NCBI GenBank assembly: GCA_012033495.1
Contig: JAAUQT010000008.1
Location: forward strand, 1-62,404
Reading direction: 5' to 3'
DNA: 62,404 nt
Source of the DNA: Cyanobacteria bacterium RM1_2_2
GTDB taxonomy: Bacteria; Cyanobacteriota; Cyanobacteriia; Elainellales; Elainellaceae
The notes below the pieces were generated by a model. It did not search any database, was not told where the DNA came from, and worked only from the letters and a program-made list of their open reading frames with translations. The number at the start of each line of letters is the position of its first letter. Position 1 is the first letter of the stretch. The position numbers and the translations under genes were made by a program. Shown in pieces: positions 53,805 through 62,404 of the stretch.

Positions 53805-54731
53805 TTAACTTCCTTGAAGCAGAGCCTCCCAAGTCGCTGGCCCAACGATGCCATCTGGCTCTAGATTATAGTTGCGCTGAGCTTGCTGAACGGCAGTTTC
53901 AGTTTCGCGACCAAAGACTCCATCAACCGTACCCGAAAAAAGACCAATTGCTTTTAAGCGTTCCTGCAAGCGAGTCACATCCGCGCCCGTCATGCCGATT
54001 CTGAGCACGGGAAAAGTTGCTGCGGTTGTTGCAGGAGGTGTAGCGGCTGGTGTAGGAGCAGGAGTGGGCGTAATGGGCGTGTACCCTGGCCCAAGTGGGG
54101 TTGGAGTCGGGGAAACCGGGGTAGCTGTCGCTGTTGGTGTTGGAGGAACTGTTGGCGTCGGAAACGCCGAGGGAGCGGGAGTAGCAGCCGGAGTGGGAGT
54201 GGGGCGAGGAGTGGCTGAAGGCAGCGGTGTGGGTGTTGGGCTAACAGCGGTTTGGCTAATCGTAGGAGCAACGGGCAACAGCCGATTCCAAGTTGCTGTG
54301 CCGGCAATGCCATCGGGCTGCAATCCTGCGGCTTGCTGAAAAGCGGCAACGGCTTCAGCAGTGCTTTGCTGATACGATCCGTCAATGGTTCCGCTGTAGT
54401 AACCCAAGAGTTTCAGGATGCTTTGCAGATTCGAGACGGCTGCTCCTTGGCTGCCTAATCTCAGGGTGGGTCGGGTCTCAGTTGAACGTGCCTCATCCGC
54501 GACAGTCGGCTGGGTGTCAGGAGTGTTAGGGGCAGGCGTTTGGCTTCGGGCAGGCCCCGCACCCATGGTAAAACCGATTGTGAAATAGCCCAGCAGAGCA
54601 AGCTGACTGGCGCGGCAGTAGACCGTTTCAGAACCGATCAACCTGTTTCGCCAGCAGTTGGTCAGTGGTTTATCAGATGAGGGTTGGCAACGAGACAAAT
54701 ATCGGTTCACTGCCCTAAATCCTTTCAACAC
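53805..54731 (-). CDS. Secreted protein with two peptidoglycan-binding domains
   Basis: A 308-residue exported protein. An N-terminal hydrophobic segment near 43-58 ends at AGPARSQ. It has a first PG_binding_1 domain (about 90-152, [20 protein letters not shown]), a long Pro/Thr/Ala linker (about 155-240, repeated PTPTP), and a second PG_binding_1 domain (about 243-308, [20 protein letters not shown]). No catalytic domain is present, so it probably only binds the cell wall. The linker is encoded by GC-rich repeated codons that create long spurious frames on the other strand. Confidence 0.88.
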   Translation of the reverse strand: MLKGFRAVNRYLSRCQPSSDKPLTNCWRNRLIGSETVYCRASQLALLGYFTIGFTMGAGPARSQTPAPNTPDTQPTVADEARSTETRPTLRLGSQGAAVSNLQSILKLLGYYSGTIDGSYQQSTAEAVAAFQQAAGLQPDGIAGTATWNRLLPVAPTISQTAVSPTPTPLPSATPRPTPTPAATPAPSAFPTPTVPPTPTATATPVSPTPTPLGPGYTPITPTPAPTPAATPPATTAATFPVLRIGMTGADVTRLQERLKAIGLFSGTVDGVFGRETETAVQQAQRNYNLEPDGIVGPATWEALLQGS

Positions 54732-55489
54732 AGCTAGGGATAGGTATCAAATTTTTTCACGTGATACAGAATCTCTCCAGAGACTTTACTACAAGACTGT
54801 TGATCTTAGGTTGGATCAAGACCGAGATTTTTCTCAATTCTGATTTTGCATCACAGACGACTGTAGACTTGGAAAATCCAATCCGAGGTTTTTTGCTTGG
54901 CTGTCACCCAACGAATCGCTGATGGGGGATTGGCAGAAGTGCGGCTGCGTCCTCCTTGAGGGCAACTTGAGGGCAACGGTTCTGAGGTTAATGCAATGCT
55001 CAATTTGGGCAGCTTCCAATGTGAAAGATAAAGATGTAAAATCTGGCGTTGCTGAATCGGAGGATGAATCTGGAAGATTTCTGGCTTCTCAAGCTATATC
55101 CCTCAGTGCCCATCAGGGTTTTCATCCCAGCAGTCGAGGCTTTGCGCCGTCTTTTTATGCCTCTGTTTTTTTATGCCTCTGACTTTATGCCTCTGAATCA
55201 ATGTCGCTAGGCAACCCATCTGAATTGAGGTGAAATTCAATATGGTTCAGTGAAATTAAAAAATTGTAATCATCAGATCGAGATCATATGCTAAAACTAC
55301 TTTCGGGCAAGTCAAACTGTGCTGCGAAAGGCATGATTGCGATACTCAAAGCGATCTGTTTATCCAGACAGGTTTACAGGAAGTGAATATCTCATACTTC
55401 ATCGATTTAGCCTATCGTTGTCCAAGTTTGCCATTGATGTAAGCTGCTTATCTTAGATCATCTTTGTTCTATATCCACTGAAATTTCTG
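54732..55489. other. Intergenic region
   Basis: 758 bases between divergent genes. Near 55155-55195 the string TATGCCTCTG is repeated three times. An AT-rich part at 55230-55480 should hold the transferase promoter. No gene is supported. Confidence 0.45.
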
Positions 55490-56540
55490 ATGCCTCCTCA
55501 GTTTTACCATCTGGCTGCATTCATTATTTCCGCCGTGATAGTGCTACTGACGACGCCAATCGTCAAGAAGATTGGACTCAAAAGTGGTTACTACGATCCT
55601 CCGGGTGGGCGCAAAGTACACCAGCGTCCGATGGTGCGTTTGGGCGGGGTCTCGATTTTTTTGGGGACGTTGATTGCCTTGCTGTGCGTCTGGTGGAGTG
55701 GCGGGTTTGGCTGGCTACCTCCTGATAAAGAGTACGAAATTTGGGGGCGTTACAATTGGCGGGCTGGCTTTCTTTTTGATTGGGCTAGCGGATGATCTGT
55801 TCAATCTCTCGCCGTTTTTGCGATTGCTGCTGCAAGTGCTGGCGGCCAGTTTGGCCTGGCAAGCGGGCGTGCAGATTGAGTTTCTGGGAATTCCGTTCAT
55901 TGGCTTGGTGTCTTTGCCCGTTTGGGTGAGTCTGCCTGTAACCGTGCTGTGGCTGGTGGGTATGACGAATGCCATTAACTGGATCGATGGTTTAGATGGC
56001 TTAGCCGCCGGGGTTTCAGGCATCGCTGCGGTGATTATGCTCATTGTTTGCCTGTTTATGAATCAGCCTGCTGCCGCTCTGATTGTGGCCGCCCTAGCCG
56101 GGGGCGCGTTAGGCTTTCTGCGATATAACTTCAATCCGGCACAGATTTTTATGGGCGATGGCGGCGCTTATTTTATGGGCTTTACGCTGGCAGGGGTTGG
56201 AGTGATTGGGCTGGTGAAAAGTGTCACCACTGTAGCCGTCTTGCTGCCTGTCCTGATTCTGGCAGTGCCGCTGTTTGATATGTCTGCTGTGATCCTCGAT
56301 CGTTTACGAGAAGGGCAGTCTCCCTTCATTGCCGATAAGCGGCATTTACACCACCGCCTCCTCAAAGCCGGACTTTCGCATCGGCTCACGGTTCTGTTCA
56401 TCTATGCCCTGACGCTGTGGGTAGGAAGCCTAGCGCTGGCCTTCTCAGGCATTCCGAGCGGGTTGACCTATGCCATCGCTGCCACCTTGCTACTCAGCTA
56501 TACGGGCTGGCGGGTCAGAAAATGCGCTCGGCAACAGTAG
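55490..56540 (+). CDS. Undecaprenyl-phosphate GlcNAc-1-phosphate transferase (MraY/WecA family), frameshifted
   Basis: This polytopic enzyme transfers a sugar-1-phosphate to undecaprenyl phosphate, the first step of envelope glycan synthesis. The first frame covers MPPQFYHLAAFIISAVIVLL to EYEIWG; the second continues VTIGGLAFFLIGLADDLFNL. Removing one G from the G5 run at 55743-55747 joins them into 349 residues, the normal length. Catalytic motifs are ADDLFNLSP, NAINWIDGLDGLAAG, FMGDGGAYFMG and the His-rich KRHLHHRLL. This set fits WecA/TagO-like rather than MraY. cinA follows 63 bases downstream, a common cyanobacterial pairing. Confidence 0.86.
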
Positions 56541-56603
56541 GGAGAGGATGGATTAGGCTGGCGATCAGAAATCGATTCATCTTCCTTCACCCCCCTTCTT
56601 GCC

Positions 56604-57863
56604 ATGAGCGACCATTCAGCCGAAATTATTTCCGTGGGCACAGAGCTACTGCTCGGCGAAATTCTCAACACGAATGCGCAGTTTCTCGCTCAGGAGTTAG
56701 CTCGGCTCGGCATTGCCCACTACTATCAAACGGTCGTTGGAGATAATATTCTGCGGTTGCAAAAGGCAGTGGCGATTGGCTGTGAACGCTCGCGGTTGCT
56801 AATTTTTACCGGCGGGTTGGGCCCCACACCAGATGACCTCACAACAGAAGCACTGGCAGATTTTTTCCAGGTTCCTTTAATTGAACGGGCGGAGGTGTTG
56901 GCAGAAATTAGCGAGAAGTTTGCGCGGCGCGGTCGGCAAATGTCGCCGAGTAACCGTAAGCAAGCCTTGTTCCCCGTTGGGGCAGAGGTGTTGCCGAATC
57001 CAACGGGAAGCGCTCCGGGAATGATCTGGCAGCCGCGTCCGGGATTGATCCTGATGACGTTTCCGGGTGTGCCCAGCGAAATGAAAGTGATGTGGCAGCA
57101 AACAGCCGTTCCCTATCTGCGCAGTCAGGGTTGGGGCGCAGCCATTATCTACAGCCGCACCTTACGGTTTTGGGGCATTGCGGAATCAACACTAGCCGAA
57201 AAAGTTGCTGACCAGTTGGCGCTACAAAATCCAACCGTGGCTCCCTATGCGGGCAAGGGCGAAGTGCGGCTGCGAATTTCTGCCAAAGCCCCTACCGAAG
57301 CAGAAGCGCTGCAAATTATCGCCCCGGTTGAACAGCAAATTCAAGCCATCGCGGGTTTAGATTACTACGGCTCTGATGATGATTCGCTGGCTTCAGTAGT
57401 CGGCTGCTTGCTGAAGCAGGCAGGGCAGACAGTTGCAGTGGCAGAATCCTGTACGGGCGGCGGTTTGGGGCAGTTTTTGACCAGCATTGCCGGCAGTTCG
57501 GCTTACTTTCGGGGCGGCATTATTTCCTATGACAACCAAATCAAAATCGATTTACTGGGTGTCAGTCCTGATATCTTGTTGCAGCATGGAGCCGTCAGCG
57601 AGCCGGTCGCCCAACAGATGGCAGTGGGAGCACGGGAGCAACTGAACGCAACTTGGGGGCTGAGTATCACAGGCGTTGCCGGCCCCGACGGCGGCACAGA
57701 AACAAAGCCTGTTGGATTAGTGTATGTGGGCATTGCCGGCCCCAATGGCGTTGAGAGCCATCGCCATCAGTTTGGTGAATCGCGAGGACGGGATTCCATT
57801 CGGTGGCTCAGTCTTTGTGCCGTTTTGGATACTCTGCGCCGCAAGCTGTTGCAGCCTTCTTGA
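56604..57863 (+). CDS. cinA: CinA family protein (competence/damage-inducible)
   Basis: A 419-residue two-domain protein. The N-terminal molybdopterin-binding-like domain (AEIISVGTELLLGEILNTNA, FTGGLGPTPDDLT) is linked to NMN or ADP-ribose pyrophosphatase activity. The C-terminal CinA domain, about 260-415, has VAVAESCTGGGLGQFLTSI and GVAGPDGGTETKPVGLVYVG and acts as nicotinamide-nucleotide amidase. Length and both motifs are complete. It lies behind the GlcNAc-1-P transferase and is probably cotranscribed. Confidence 0.93.
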   Translation: MSDHSAEIISVGTELLLGEILNTNAQFLAQELARLGIAHYYQTVVGDNILRLQKAVAIGCERSRLLIFTGGLGPTPDDLTTEALADFFQVPLIERAEVLAEISEKFARRGRQMSPSNRKQALFPVGAEVLPNPTGSAPGMIWQPRPGLILMTFPGVPSEMKVMWQQTAVPYLRSQGWGAAIIYSRTLRFWGIAESTLAEKVADQLALQNPTVAPYAGKGEVRLRISAKAPTEAEALQIIAPVEQQIQAIAGLDYYGSDDDSLASVVGCLLKQAGQTVAVAESCTGGGLGQFLTSIAGSSAYFRGGIISYDNQIKIDLLGVSPDILLQHGAVSEPVAQQMAVGAREQLNATWGLSITGVAGPDGGTETKPVGLVYVGIAGPNGVESHRHQFGESRGRDSIRWLSLCAVLDTLRRKLLQPS

Positions 57864-57930
57864 TGGTTCTTCTTGACGCTCACCCGCTACCTCAGATGAC
57901 TCGCTCTAACTCCAGCCCACTGCTGAAGTG

Positions 57931-59412
57931 CTAATCACCGTTTTTTAGATCGGGCGTAATTTCTAGCGTGTAATCGAACGGTGAACCGCCTGTGCCAGTT
58001 TGGGTCATGGGTTTTCCGTCGGGGCGGCGCGGCGCAAAGTAAGAGTCGGCACTGACAACCAGATTGCCTGCGGCGTTGGTGGTTAGCCCGTTAATTGCCA
58101 AACTATTGCTCTTGCCGCTGTTGATTGCAGACAGGTAAACCGCATCCGTCATTTCGCCGGTCGCCAGATTCAGCTTCGCCAACACCGCCACCTTAGCGCC
58201 ACCGCCTGTTCCGTAGCTGCGCAGCCACGATTGGGTTGCCCCTGAACTAACCCGCCGGAAGTCTTGATCGGGGGTTCCCTGCGTGCCGTCTACGCTAAAC
58301 ACGCCGTAAAGCTGAGTGCCGCTCCAAAACAGCCCGTAGCCGCGGCCATCGGTTCCCGTTACTTCGTAGTCTGTGCGCGCCCAATGATTCGACGGGTTGC
58401 GGCTATCAAAGCTGACAATCACCGGATTTTGGTTTATGCTCGTCACCTGCTGCGTGCCAATGTAGAGGGTTTGAGTCCCAAGCTGGAGGCGGGCGGCTCC
58501 TGTTGCGGCAATCGTCGCTTCTGGATCACTTGCCGAAAACTTAATTGTGGTTGCCTGAATGGAAACGATTGGCTCAATTGGGATGACTGATCCGAGCGGC
58601 GGTTCTAAAATCGGGTCAGGTTGGATGAGATTGTCAGAAATTGGATTGGTCAGGATGGGATCAGTCGGCAGCGGATCAGCGGGAGTGGGTGGAGTCGGCG
58701 CAGGATTGAGCAGATCGAGATCAAGCGGTAAGGCAACTCCTAAAAAGTCAGCCTCGCTGATCGTGATACTGCTGGTGTCGTTGAGAATCACCAACGTTTT
58801 GCCTGTGGCTTTGTGCCGAATTAGCGTGTTTCCTACCTGTTTGCCTTTCCCCTGAACGATGGCTACATCTTCCAACTTCATCCCAGTTCCTAGTTCCAGC
58901 AAATCTTTGCCGTCTTGAAAGTCTGTGATTTCGGCAACTCCTGTCCCAACCCCAACAAACCGATCGCGCCCGGCTCCACCTATGAGGCGATTGCGTCCAC
59001 CGCCACCGTTCAAGCTGTCATTGCCAAGACCACCGACCAACTGATCAGCATCCTTGCCGCCCAAAAGCTGATCGTCTCCTGCCTCGCCCAACAGGACGTT
59101 TCGACCCGCCCCACCGCTGAGGTAATCCTTGCCGATGCCGCCCATCAGATAGTCATTTCCCTGCCGCCCCCAAATTTTGTCGTCTCCGCCCAAGCCGCTT
59201 AAGCGATCATTGCCTGCCCGACCGCGCAGCATATTACTTAGACGATCGCCCCTGATCGATTTGCGTGGAAGCAGGGATGAGTTTAAGTTAGCGGCAACGC
59301 GAGTAGCGCTACCCATTAGGCTAGGACTGGAGGAAGCCAGTGGATTGAGGGCAACCGTCTGATCGCCCATGACAATTTGCCCCGCACCCAGCGGGGAATC
59401 AACAAAAACCAT
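57931..59412 (-). CDS. RTX-type calcium-binding repeat protein
   Basis: A 493-residue protein. Residues about 50-150 carry nine or more RTX nonapeptides of the GGxGxDxLx type (GRAGNDRLSG, GRQGNDYLMG and so on), which bind Ca2+ and are typical of proteins exported by type I secretion. A Pro/Asp/Leu linker at about 230-280 follows, then a beta-rich C-terminal domain with FSVDGTQGTPDQDF. There is no classical signal peptide. The ATG at 59412 has GAGG about 9 bases upstream. Function is unknown; a surface or extracellular role is likely. Confidence 0.8.
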   Translation of the reverse strand: MVFVDSPLGAGQIVMGDQTVALNPLASSSPSLMGSATRVAANLNSSLLPRKSIRGDRLSNMLRGRAGNDRLSGLGGDDKIWGRQGNDYLMGGIGKDYLSGGAGRNVLLGEAGDDQLLGGKDADQLVGGLGNDSLNGGGGRNRLIGGAGRDRFVGVGTGVAEITDFQDGKDLLELGTGMKLEDVAIVQGKGKQVGNTLIRHKATGKTLVILNDTSSITISEADFLGVALPLDLDLLNPAPTPPTPADPLPTDPILTNPISDNLIQPDPILEPPLGSVIPIEPIVSIQATTIKFSASDPEATIAATGAARLQLGTQTLYIGTQQVTSINQNPVIVSFDSRNPSNHWARTDYEVTGTDGRGYGLFWSGTQLYGVFSVDGTQGTPDQDFRRVSSGATQSWLRSYGTGGGAKVAVLAKLNLATGEMTDAVYLSAINSGKSNSLAINGLTTNAAGNLVVSADSYFAPRRPDGKPMTQTGTGGSPFDYTLEITPDLKNGD

Positions 59413-60151
59413 GAACAATATCCTCAATAGATAGATGTCAAGTCAGCCAAAATGAGAGCCAAGCCTGACGGAAAGCTGGCTAGAGTCGTAGCAAGAGGAT
59501 GGCGAAGCGTGCAGAGTGCAAGAGTTCTGCTGCTTTTACAGGAACCTTGCTGACTCAGCCATTGGTTAGAATTCAGAAAATTAGGACGATGCAGGGCTAG
59601 CCAAAAATTAGCCAAAAAGCTGTAGGGCGCATTTTAAGACCCTAGATTTCCGCTTATGGGAACTTTGAGAAAAAAATCGGCTCAGCAAGTCCCCTAAACT
59701 TTGGGAATTTAGGAAGCAAAGAGGACAGGTATGTACACGGTAGCTTTTTAAGAAGATTTAGGAGGATCTGATCTCAAAACGGAGGAAGATAAGAAGTCCG
59801 CGTTTCTCTGAAGATCAAAATCTTGTGTTCTCGGTAATCTGCACCCATTCAGCATTGAATCAGCCGACTCATTTGCTCTGTATCAGGCAGATGAAATCAG
59901 GCGATTAGAATGACGCAAACCAATTGAAATGATGGGGTAGAGCTAAATTGATAAAGACTAGAATGCATTGCATAGAGCCATGGAGTTTGCTTCTCAAATT
60001 CTCAAAAACAACAATGGCTTCTGCACCCTCAATCCATAATTAGGCTGTGATTGAGCCTTGATTCCATCATGGATTGCTAACACTAAACTCGTTTTAGCTA
60101 AATCTGGAATGTGACTGCATCCGCAAATTCTCGGACTCTTGGATATCCCAA
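59413..60151. other. Intergenic region with a degenerate mobile element
   Basis: 739 bases. A decayed family 3 element lies at 59640-59743. The remainder is AT-rich and shows no gene or recognisable RNA. Confidence 0.45.
59640..59743 (+). mobile_element. Degenerate family 3 element, copy D
   Basis: The right end ATGTACACGGTAG is the family terminus. The interior AACTTTGAG..ATCGGCTCAGCAAGTC and GGGAATTTAGGAAGCAAA aligns with copy C. The left terminus is missing. The flanks CATTTTAAGA (59630-59639) and CTTTTTAAGA (59744-59753) match at nine of ten positions, which fits an old target duplication, but given the lost left end this may be chance. Confidence 0.5.
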
Positions 60152-60511
60152 CTAATCAGCACGTCCCAATACGGGCTTTAGGAAGCAGCCATGAATTCGC
60201 CAACTTTGATCGGGCTGTTGCTGCATCAAATATACTGCTTGCACTAGCTCTTCATTTGCGCTCAGCAGCATCACGGTTTGAGCCGGCATTCCTTCAACGG
60301 TGGTCAATTCTGCAAACATGACGGCTCGTGGACGGTAAACGGGCGCATATCCTGTTTTCACCATATGCATGAAGGTTTCAGACGTTTTAACCTGCGCCTG
60401 AATTGCTGGACTAGCAAACGCAAATGCAGTTTCAGCGTCATCTTGCTGAAAGGCTTCAAGCTGTTGCTGAATCACAGATCGAATCGTCTCCTGTTCGGCT
60501 GAAGACACCAT
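60152..60511 (-). CDS. DUF4864 family protein
   Basis: A 119-residue protein with the SnoaL-like pattern of DUF4864: IRSVIQQQLEAFQQDDAETAFAFASP and MVKTGYAPVYRPRAVMF. The ATG at 60511 (MVSSAEQETI) fits the family better than the upstream ATG at 60535. No function is known. The next gene upstream ends 11 bases away on the same strand. Confidence 0.75.
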   Translation of the reverse strand: MVSSAEQETIRSVIQQQLEAFQQDDAETAFAFASPAIQAQVKTSETFMHMVKTGYAPVYRPRAVMFAELTTVEGMPAQTVMLLSANEELVQAVYLMQQQPDQSWRIHGCFLKPVLGRAD

Positions 60512-60522
60512 AACAACCCACT

Positions 60523-60801
60523 TTAGGACATCCAATCGCCTGGAAAAGGTTCAATCACGTCTGATTTTTTTAAGGTTGTAGGCGGGCGGTCGCTGCTCCA
60601 TGCCCACCAAACAGTGCCACAAGTACAACGGTAAAACTCCTGCCATTTACGACGGTGATCTTCAGTGAAGACAGGCGCACGGCGATTAAGCCAAACTTGC
60701 TCGGCTTCGGTCGATAAAGCACAACAGGTGGGACAGCAAAATTCTCTCGCGTGAAGGGCGGATTCTGTCCAATCGGGAGGGGTGAGAGCAAATGCGTCCA
60801 T
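60523..60801 (-). CDS. Small zinc-ribbon-like protein
   Basis: A 92-residue soluble protein with CCPTCC near residue 22 and CTCGTVWW near residue 59. The paired cysteines (CxxC and CxC) suggest a zinc ribbon. It has an unusual number of Trp residues. It probably forms an operon with the DUF4864 gene. Function is unknown. Confidence 0.65.
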   Translation of the reverse strand: MDAFALTPPDWTESALHAREFCCPTCCALSTEAEQVWLNRRAPVFTEDHRRKWQEFYRCTCGTVWWAWSSDRPPTTLKKSDVIEPFPGDWMS

Positions 60802-61583
60802 GCTGTCATTTTGAGTGAAGGGAGGCTTACTTTTATCCTACACGCACTCCAAGAACAGGAGCGTTGAAATCAAGCAATGACAGAATTGAAGAAACCCCTG
60901 GAAGTTGGCTCTTTACGTTGAGAAAAAGCAAACCAAAACGGCTTTACTGTAAAAACTGTTTTAAGAGTATCGAATGTACTGTTTGCCCCTTGAGCTTCCC
61001 GATTCTAGGGTCTGTGATCCATTTCCGCTCAAACCCTGACGATGGCAAGGCGACAGCCCCTAGCCTGTTTTTGGAGGCGGGCGAGATCCGGCGGATGCGG
61101 CAAGCGTTTGACCATTACGTTTGACCATTGCGTTTGACCATTACGTTTAACCATCAATGGATGACGCGCCCTAGAGAAATTTGAGCCGAGTTCTCTCCAA
61201 AAATAAAATAGGGTGCTACTCAGATCCACCTCGAAGATTCCGAGGATCTTGCGCTCATGAATCATCCAGAACTGCTATGGGAGTAGTTCAAGCCAAAATT
61301 ATCACCTTGCAAACCAGAGTTTAGACATTGGGAGTGATTTGTGAGAAATCCTCTAAGGAATGGGAATTCAATCAGTTCGATTCGATCGTGGGGAGGGGCA
61401 GGTTTTGCGGTCAAATCGACTGCCGGATGCCCATTGGTCTGCTCAACCCGCCCGTCCAGTTGACGGATTGATTCAATCCACACCCTAAGCAAGCAACAGT
61501 CCCGCTCAAGGATTAAAACTCTCCAATGCGGTATAGAATCATTTGGGAATTCAGTCAAACTTTTTACCCAAGGAGAGTTAAAG
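60802..61583. other. Intergenic region with family 2 element
   Basis: 782 bases. The family 2 copy 4 occupies 61005-61174. A minus-strand open frame at 61262-61636 overlaps the holin-family gene and has poor composition, so I do not call it. Confidence 0.5.
61005..61174 (-). mobile_element. Non-autonomous inverted-repeat element, family 2, copy 4, with internal tandem repeat
   Basis: It starts CTAGGGTCTGTGATCCATTT and ends CAATGGATGACGCGCCCTAG, 170 bases, in the same orientation as copy 3. Near 61098-61153 it has about four tandem copies of a 13-base unit GCGTTTGACCATT. In copy 2 the corresponding site has an 11-base unit. Confidence 0.8.
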
Positions 61584-61952
61584 ATGGTTGCCTTTTTAAT
61601 TACTGCGGTGGTTACAGCAATTAGTTTGCTGATCATTTCCTACATTCCGTTTCTTGGTGTTGAGGTAGATAGCCCCGGCAAAGCGCTGCTTTCCGGTATT
61701 GTGTTTGGGCTACTCAACGCATTTCTGAAGCCTATTCTCACCTTCCTCGGTGCTCCCATTAACTTTCTGACGCTAGGGCTGTTTGGTTTGCTGGTGAATG
61801 TGCTTATTTTTGGGTTGACTGCAAAAATCATCGAAGGCTTCCGGTTACGCAATGGTTTCGTCAGTGCAATTTTGGGAGCAATTGTGCTGTCAATCGTCAA
61901 CAGTATTTTGTTCTCTTTATTAACCAATCTTGGGCTAGTGGTTCCTGCCTGA
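61584..61952 (+). CDS. Phage holin family (DUF-type) membrane protein
   Basis: A 122-residue protein with four helices, of the chromosomal Phage_holin_4_2-like family found widely in bacteria. GLLNAFLKPILTFLGAPINFLTLGLF is its conserved core (NxxxKP followed by P and LTLG). An AAGGAGAG ribosome site precedes the ATG. Despite the name there is no phage context; the role is unknown. Confidence 0.85.
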   Translation: MVAFLITAVVTAISLLIISYIPFLGVEVDSPGKALLSGIVFGLLNAFLKPILTFLGAPINFLTLGLFGLLVNVLIFGLTAKIIEGFRLRNGFVSAILGAIVLSIVNSILFSLLTNLGLVVPA

Positions 61953-62083
61953 CGTTGACCAGCCTGCTCCGCTAGACTGCTAATTGAAAGCCTGATTTTT
62001 AAAGTTGCTAAAGCGAATTTCACACAAGCTCGTTCTAGCGGTTTTTATCGGCTGATTTGTACGGCAGATCTAGGAGAACTTTT

Positions 62084-62404
62084 GTGAACGCTCGTCGCTC
62101 CTCACTTTTTCGAGAAAGTTCATTTTTCGATGATTTCTTTTTTGGCTTCTTTTTTGATGATGATTTTTCCAACGGCAGAACCGAAATTGGGACTCGGTTT
62201 GACGACAAATTACGCGGAACGAACGGACGCGACCGCCTAGAAGGCCGCGGTGGTGATGATGAAATTGACGGTCGCGGTGGACGGGATCGGCTCCTTGGCG
62301 GCAGTGGTGATGATGAAATTGACGGCGACAGCGGCGATGATGAAATTCGCGGCGACAGCGGCAGCGATGAGATCGACGGCGACAGCGGTGATGACGATTA
62401 TTCG
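62084..62404 (+). CDS. RTX-type calcium-binding repeat protein, partial at window end
   Basis: A GTG start at 62084 has an AGGAGA ribosome site 8 bases upstream and opens a frame that runs off the window (107 codons visible). The N-terminus is unusual: SSFFDDFFFGFFFDDDFS, alternating Phe and Asp clusters. Then come at least six nonapeptides of RTX type, starting GTNGRDRLEGRGGDDEID and becoming GDSGDDEIR-like, rich in Asp and Ser. Only one other RTX gene is in the window (57931-59412). Total length and secretion signal are unseen. Confidence 0.75.
   Translation, partial: MNARRSSLFRESSFFDDFFFGFFFDDDFSNGRTEIGTRFDDKLRGTNGRDRLEGRGGDDEIDGRGGRDRLLGGSGDDEIDGDSGDDEIRGDSGSDEIDGDSGDDDYS
62193..62404 (+). 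repeat. 27-base coding repeats of the RTX gene
   Basis: Units such as GGTGATGATGAAATTGACGG recur every 27 bases and encode the RTX nonapeptides. The array continues past the window. Confidence 0.8.

Noticed and set aside
53990..54385. Long Pro/Leu-rich and Val/Gly-rich frames opposite the peptidoglycan-binding gene
   Set aside because: They are shadows of the repetitive Pro/Thr/Ala linker codons of the real gene.
61262..61636. A 124-codon minus-strand frame before the holin-family gene
   Set aside because: It overlaps the start and ribosome site of a well-supported gene, has poor composition and resembles nothing known.

Overview
The window is chromosomal DNA from a cyanobacterium. It carries psaM (photosystem I), psbV and psbV2 (photosystem II cytochromes), petE (plastocyanin), a zeta-carotene desaturase, DapL-type lysine synthesis and several families known only from cyanobacteria. 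A CnfR/PatB-type regulator suggests a lineage with nitrogen-fixing capacity, although no nif gene is in the window. The sequence does not fix the genus; a filamentous Leptolyngbya-like organism is a guess.

Layout. 0-7 kb: phosphoribosyltransferase, peptide/nickel-type ABC lipoprotein and permease, a small cell-division-like protein, psaM with a clear terminator, a rhomboid protease and a His-rich secreted peptide. 7.5-9.2 kb: psbV-psbV2-petE, all on the minus strand. 9.8-14.2 kb: YajQ, MAPEG, DprA-like, FHA and epoxide-hydrolase-like genes. 14.4-19.6 kb: zds plus a SRPBCC gene, ureE, a P-loop kinase and a GMC oxidoreductase. 20-24.6 kb: a terminal oxidase operon (two DUF2231 membrane proteins, then subunits II, I and III). 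Its subunit II lacks the CuA ligands and its subunit I has the YSHPxVY signature, so it is predicted to be an ARTO-like quinol oxidase. 25-33 kb: Uma2, PepSY, a secreted TPR-CHAT protein, a FAD-Rieske oxidoreductase and an uncharacterised four-gene operon around a thiol-dioxygenase-like cupin. 33.7-43.6 kb: cnfR, purB, MerR, VOC, methyltransferase, hisZ, J-domain, inositol phosphatase, ferredoxin and tRNA-Ser(GGA). 44-51 kb: Ca/H antiporter, dapL and a short TamB-like protein. 51-62.4 kb: small membrane and secreted proteins, a GlcNAc-1-P transferase, cinA and two RTX-repeat proteins, the second cut by the window edge.

The most notable non-coding content is a set of small non-autonomous mobile elements. 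One family (termini CTACSGTGTACACA) has three copies, each flanked by a 10-11 bp direct repeat that looks like a target duplication; two of them bracket cnfR. A second family (termini CTAGGGCGCGTSATCCATTC) has four copies, one of which supplies the hisZ stop codon. A third, shorter family has two copies. Short tandem duplications, often with a 15-bp unit, are scattered between and inside genes.

Six otherwise intact genes carry single-base frameshifts (seven events). Six of the seven lie in a mononucleotide run, the seventh at a CC pair, and each is restored to the family length by changing one base. That pattern fits sequencing or assembly error better than gene decay.
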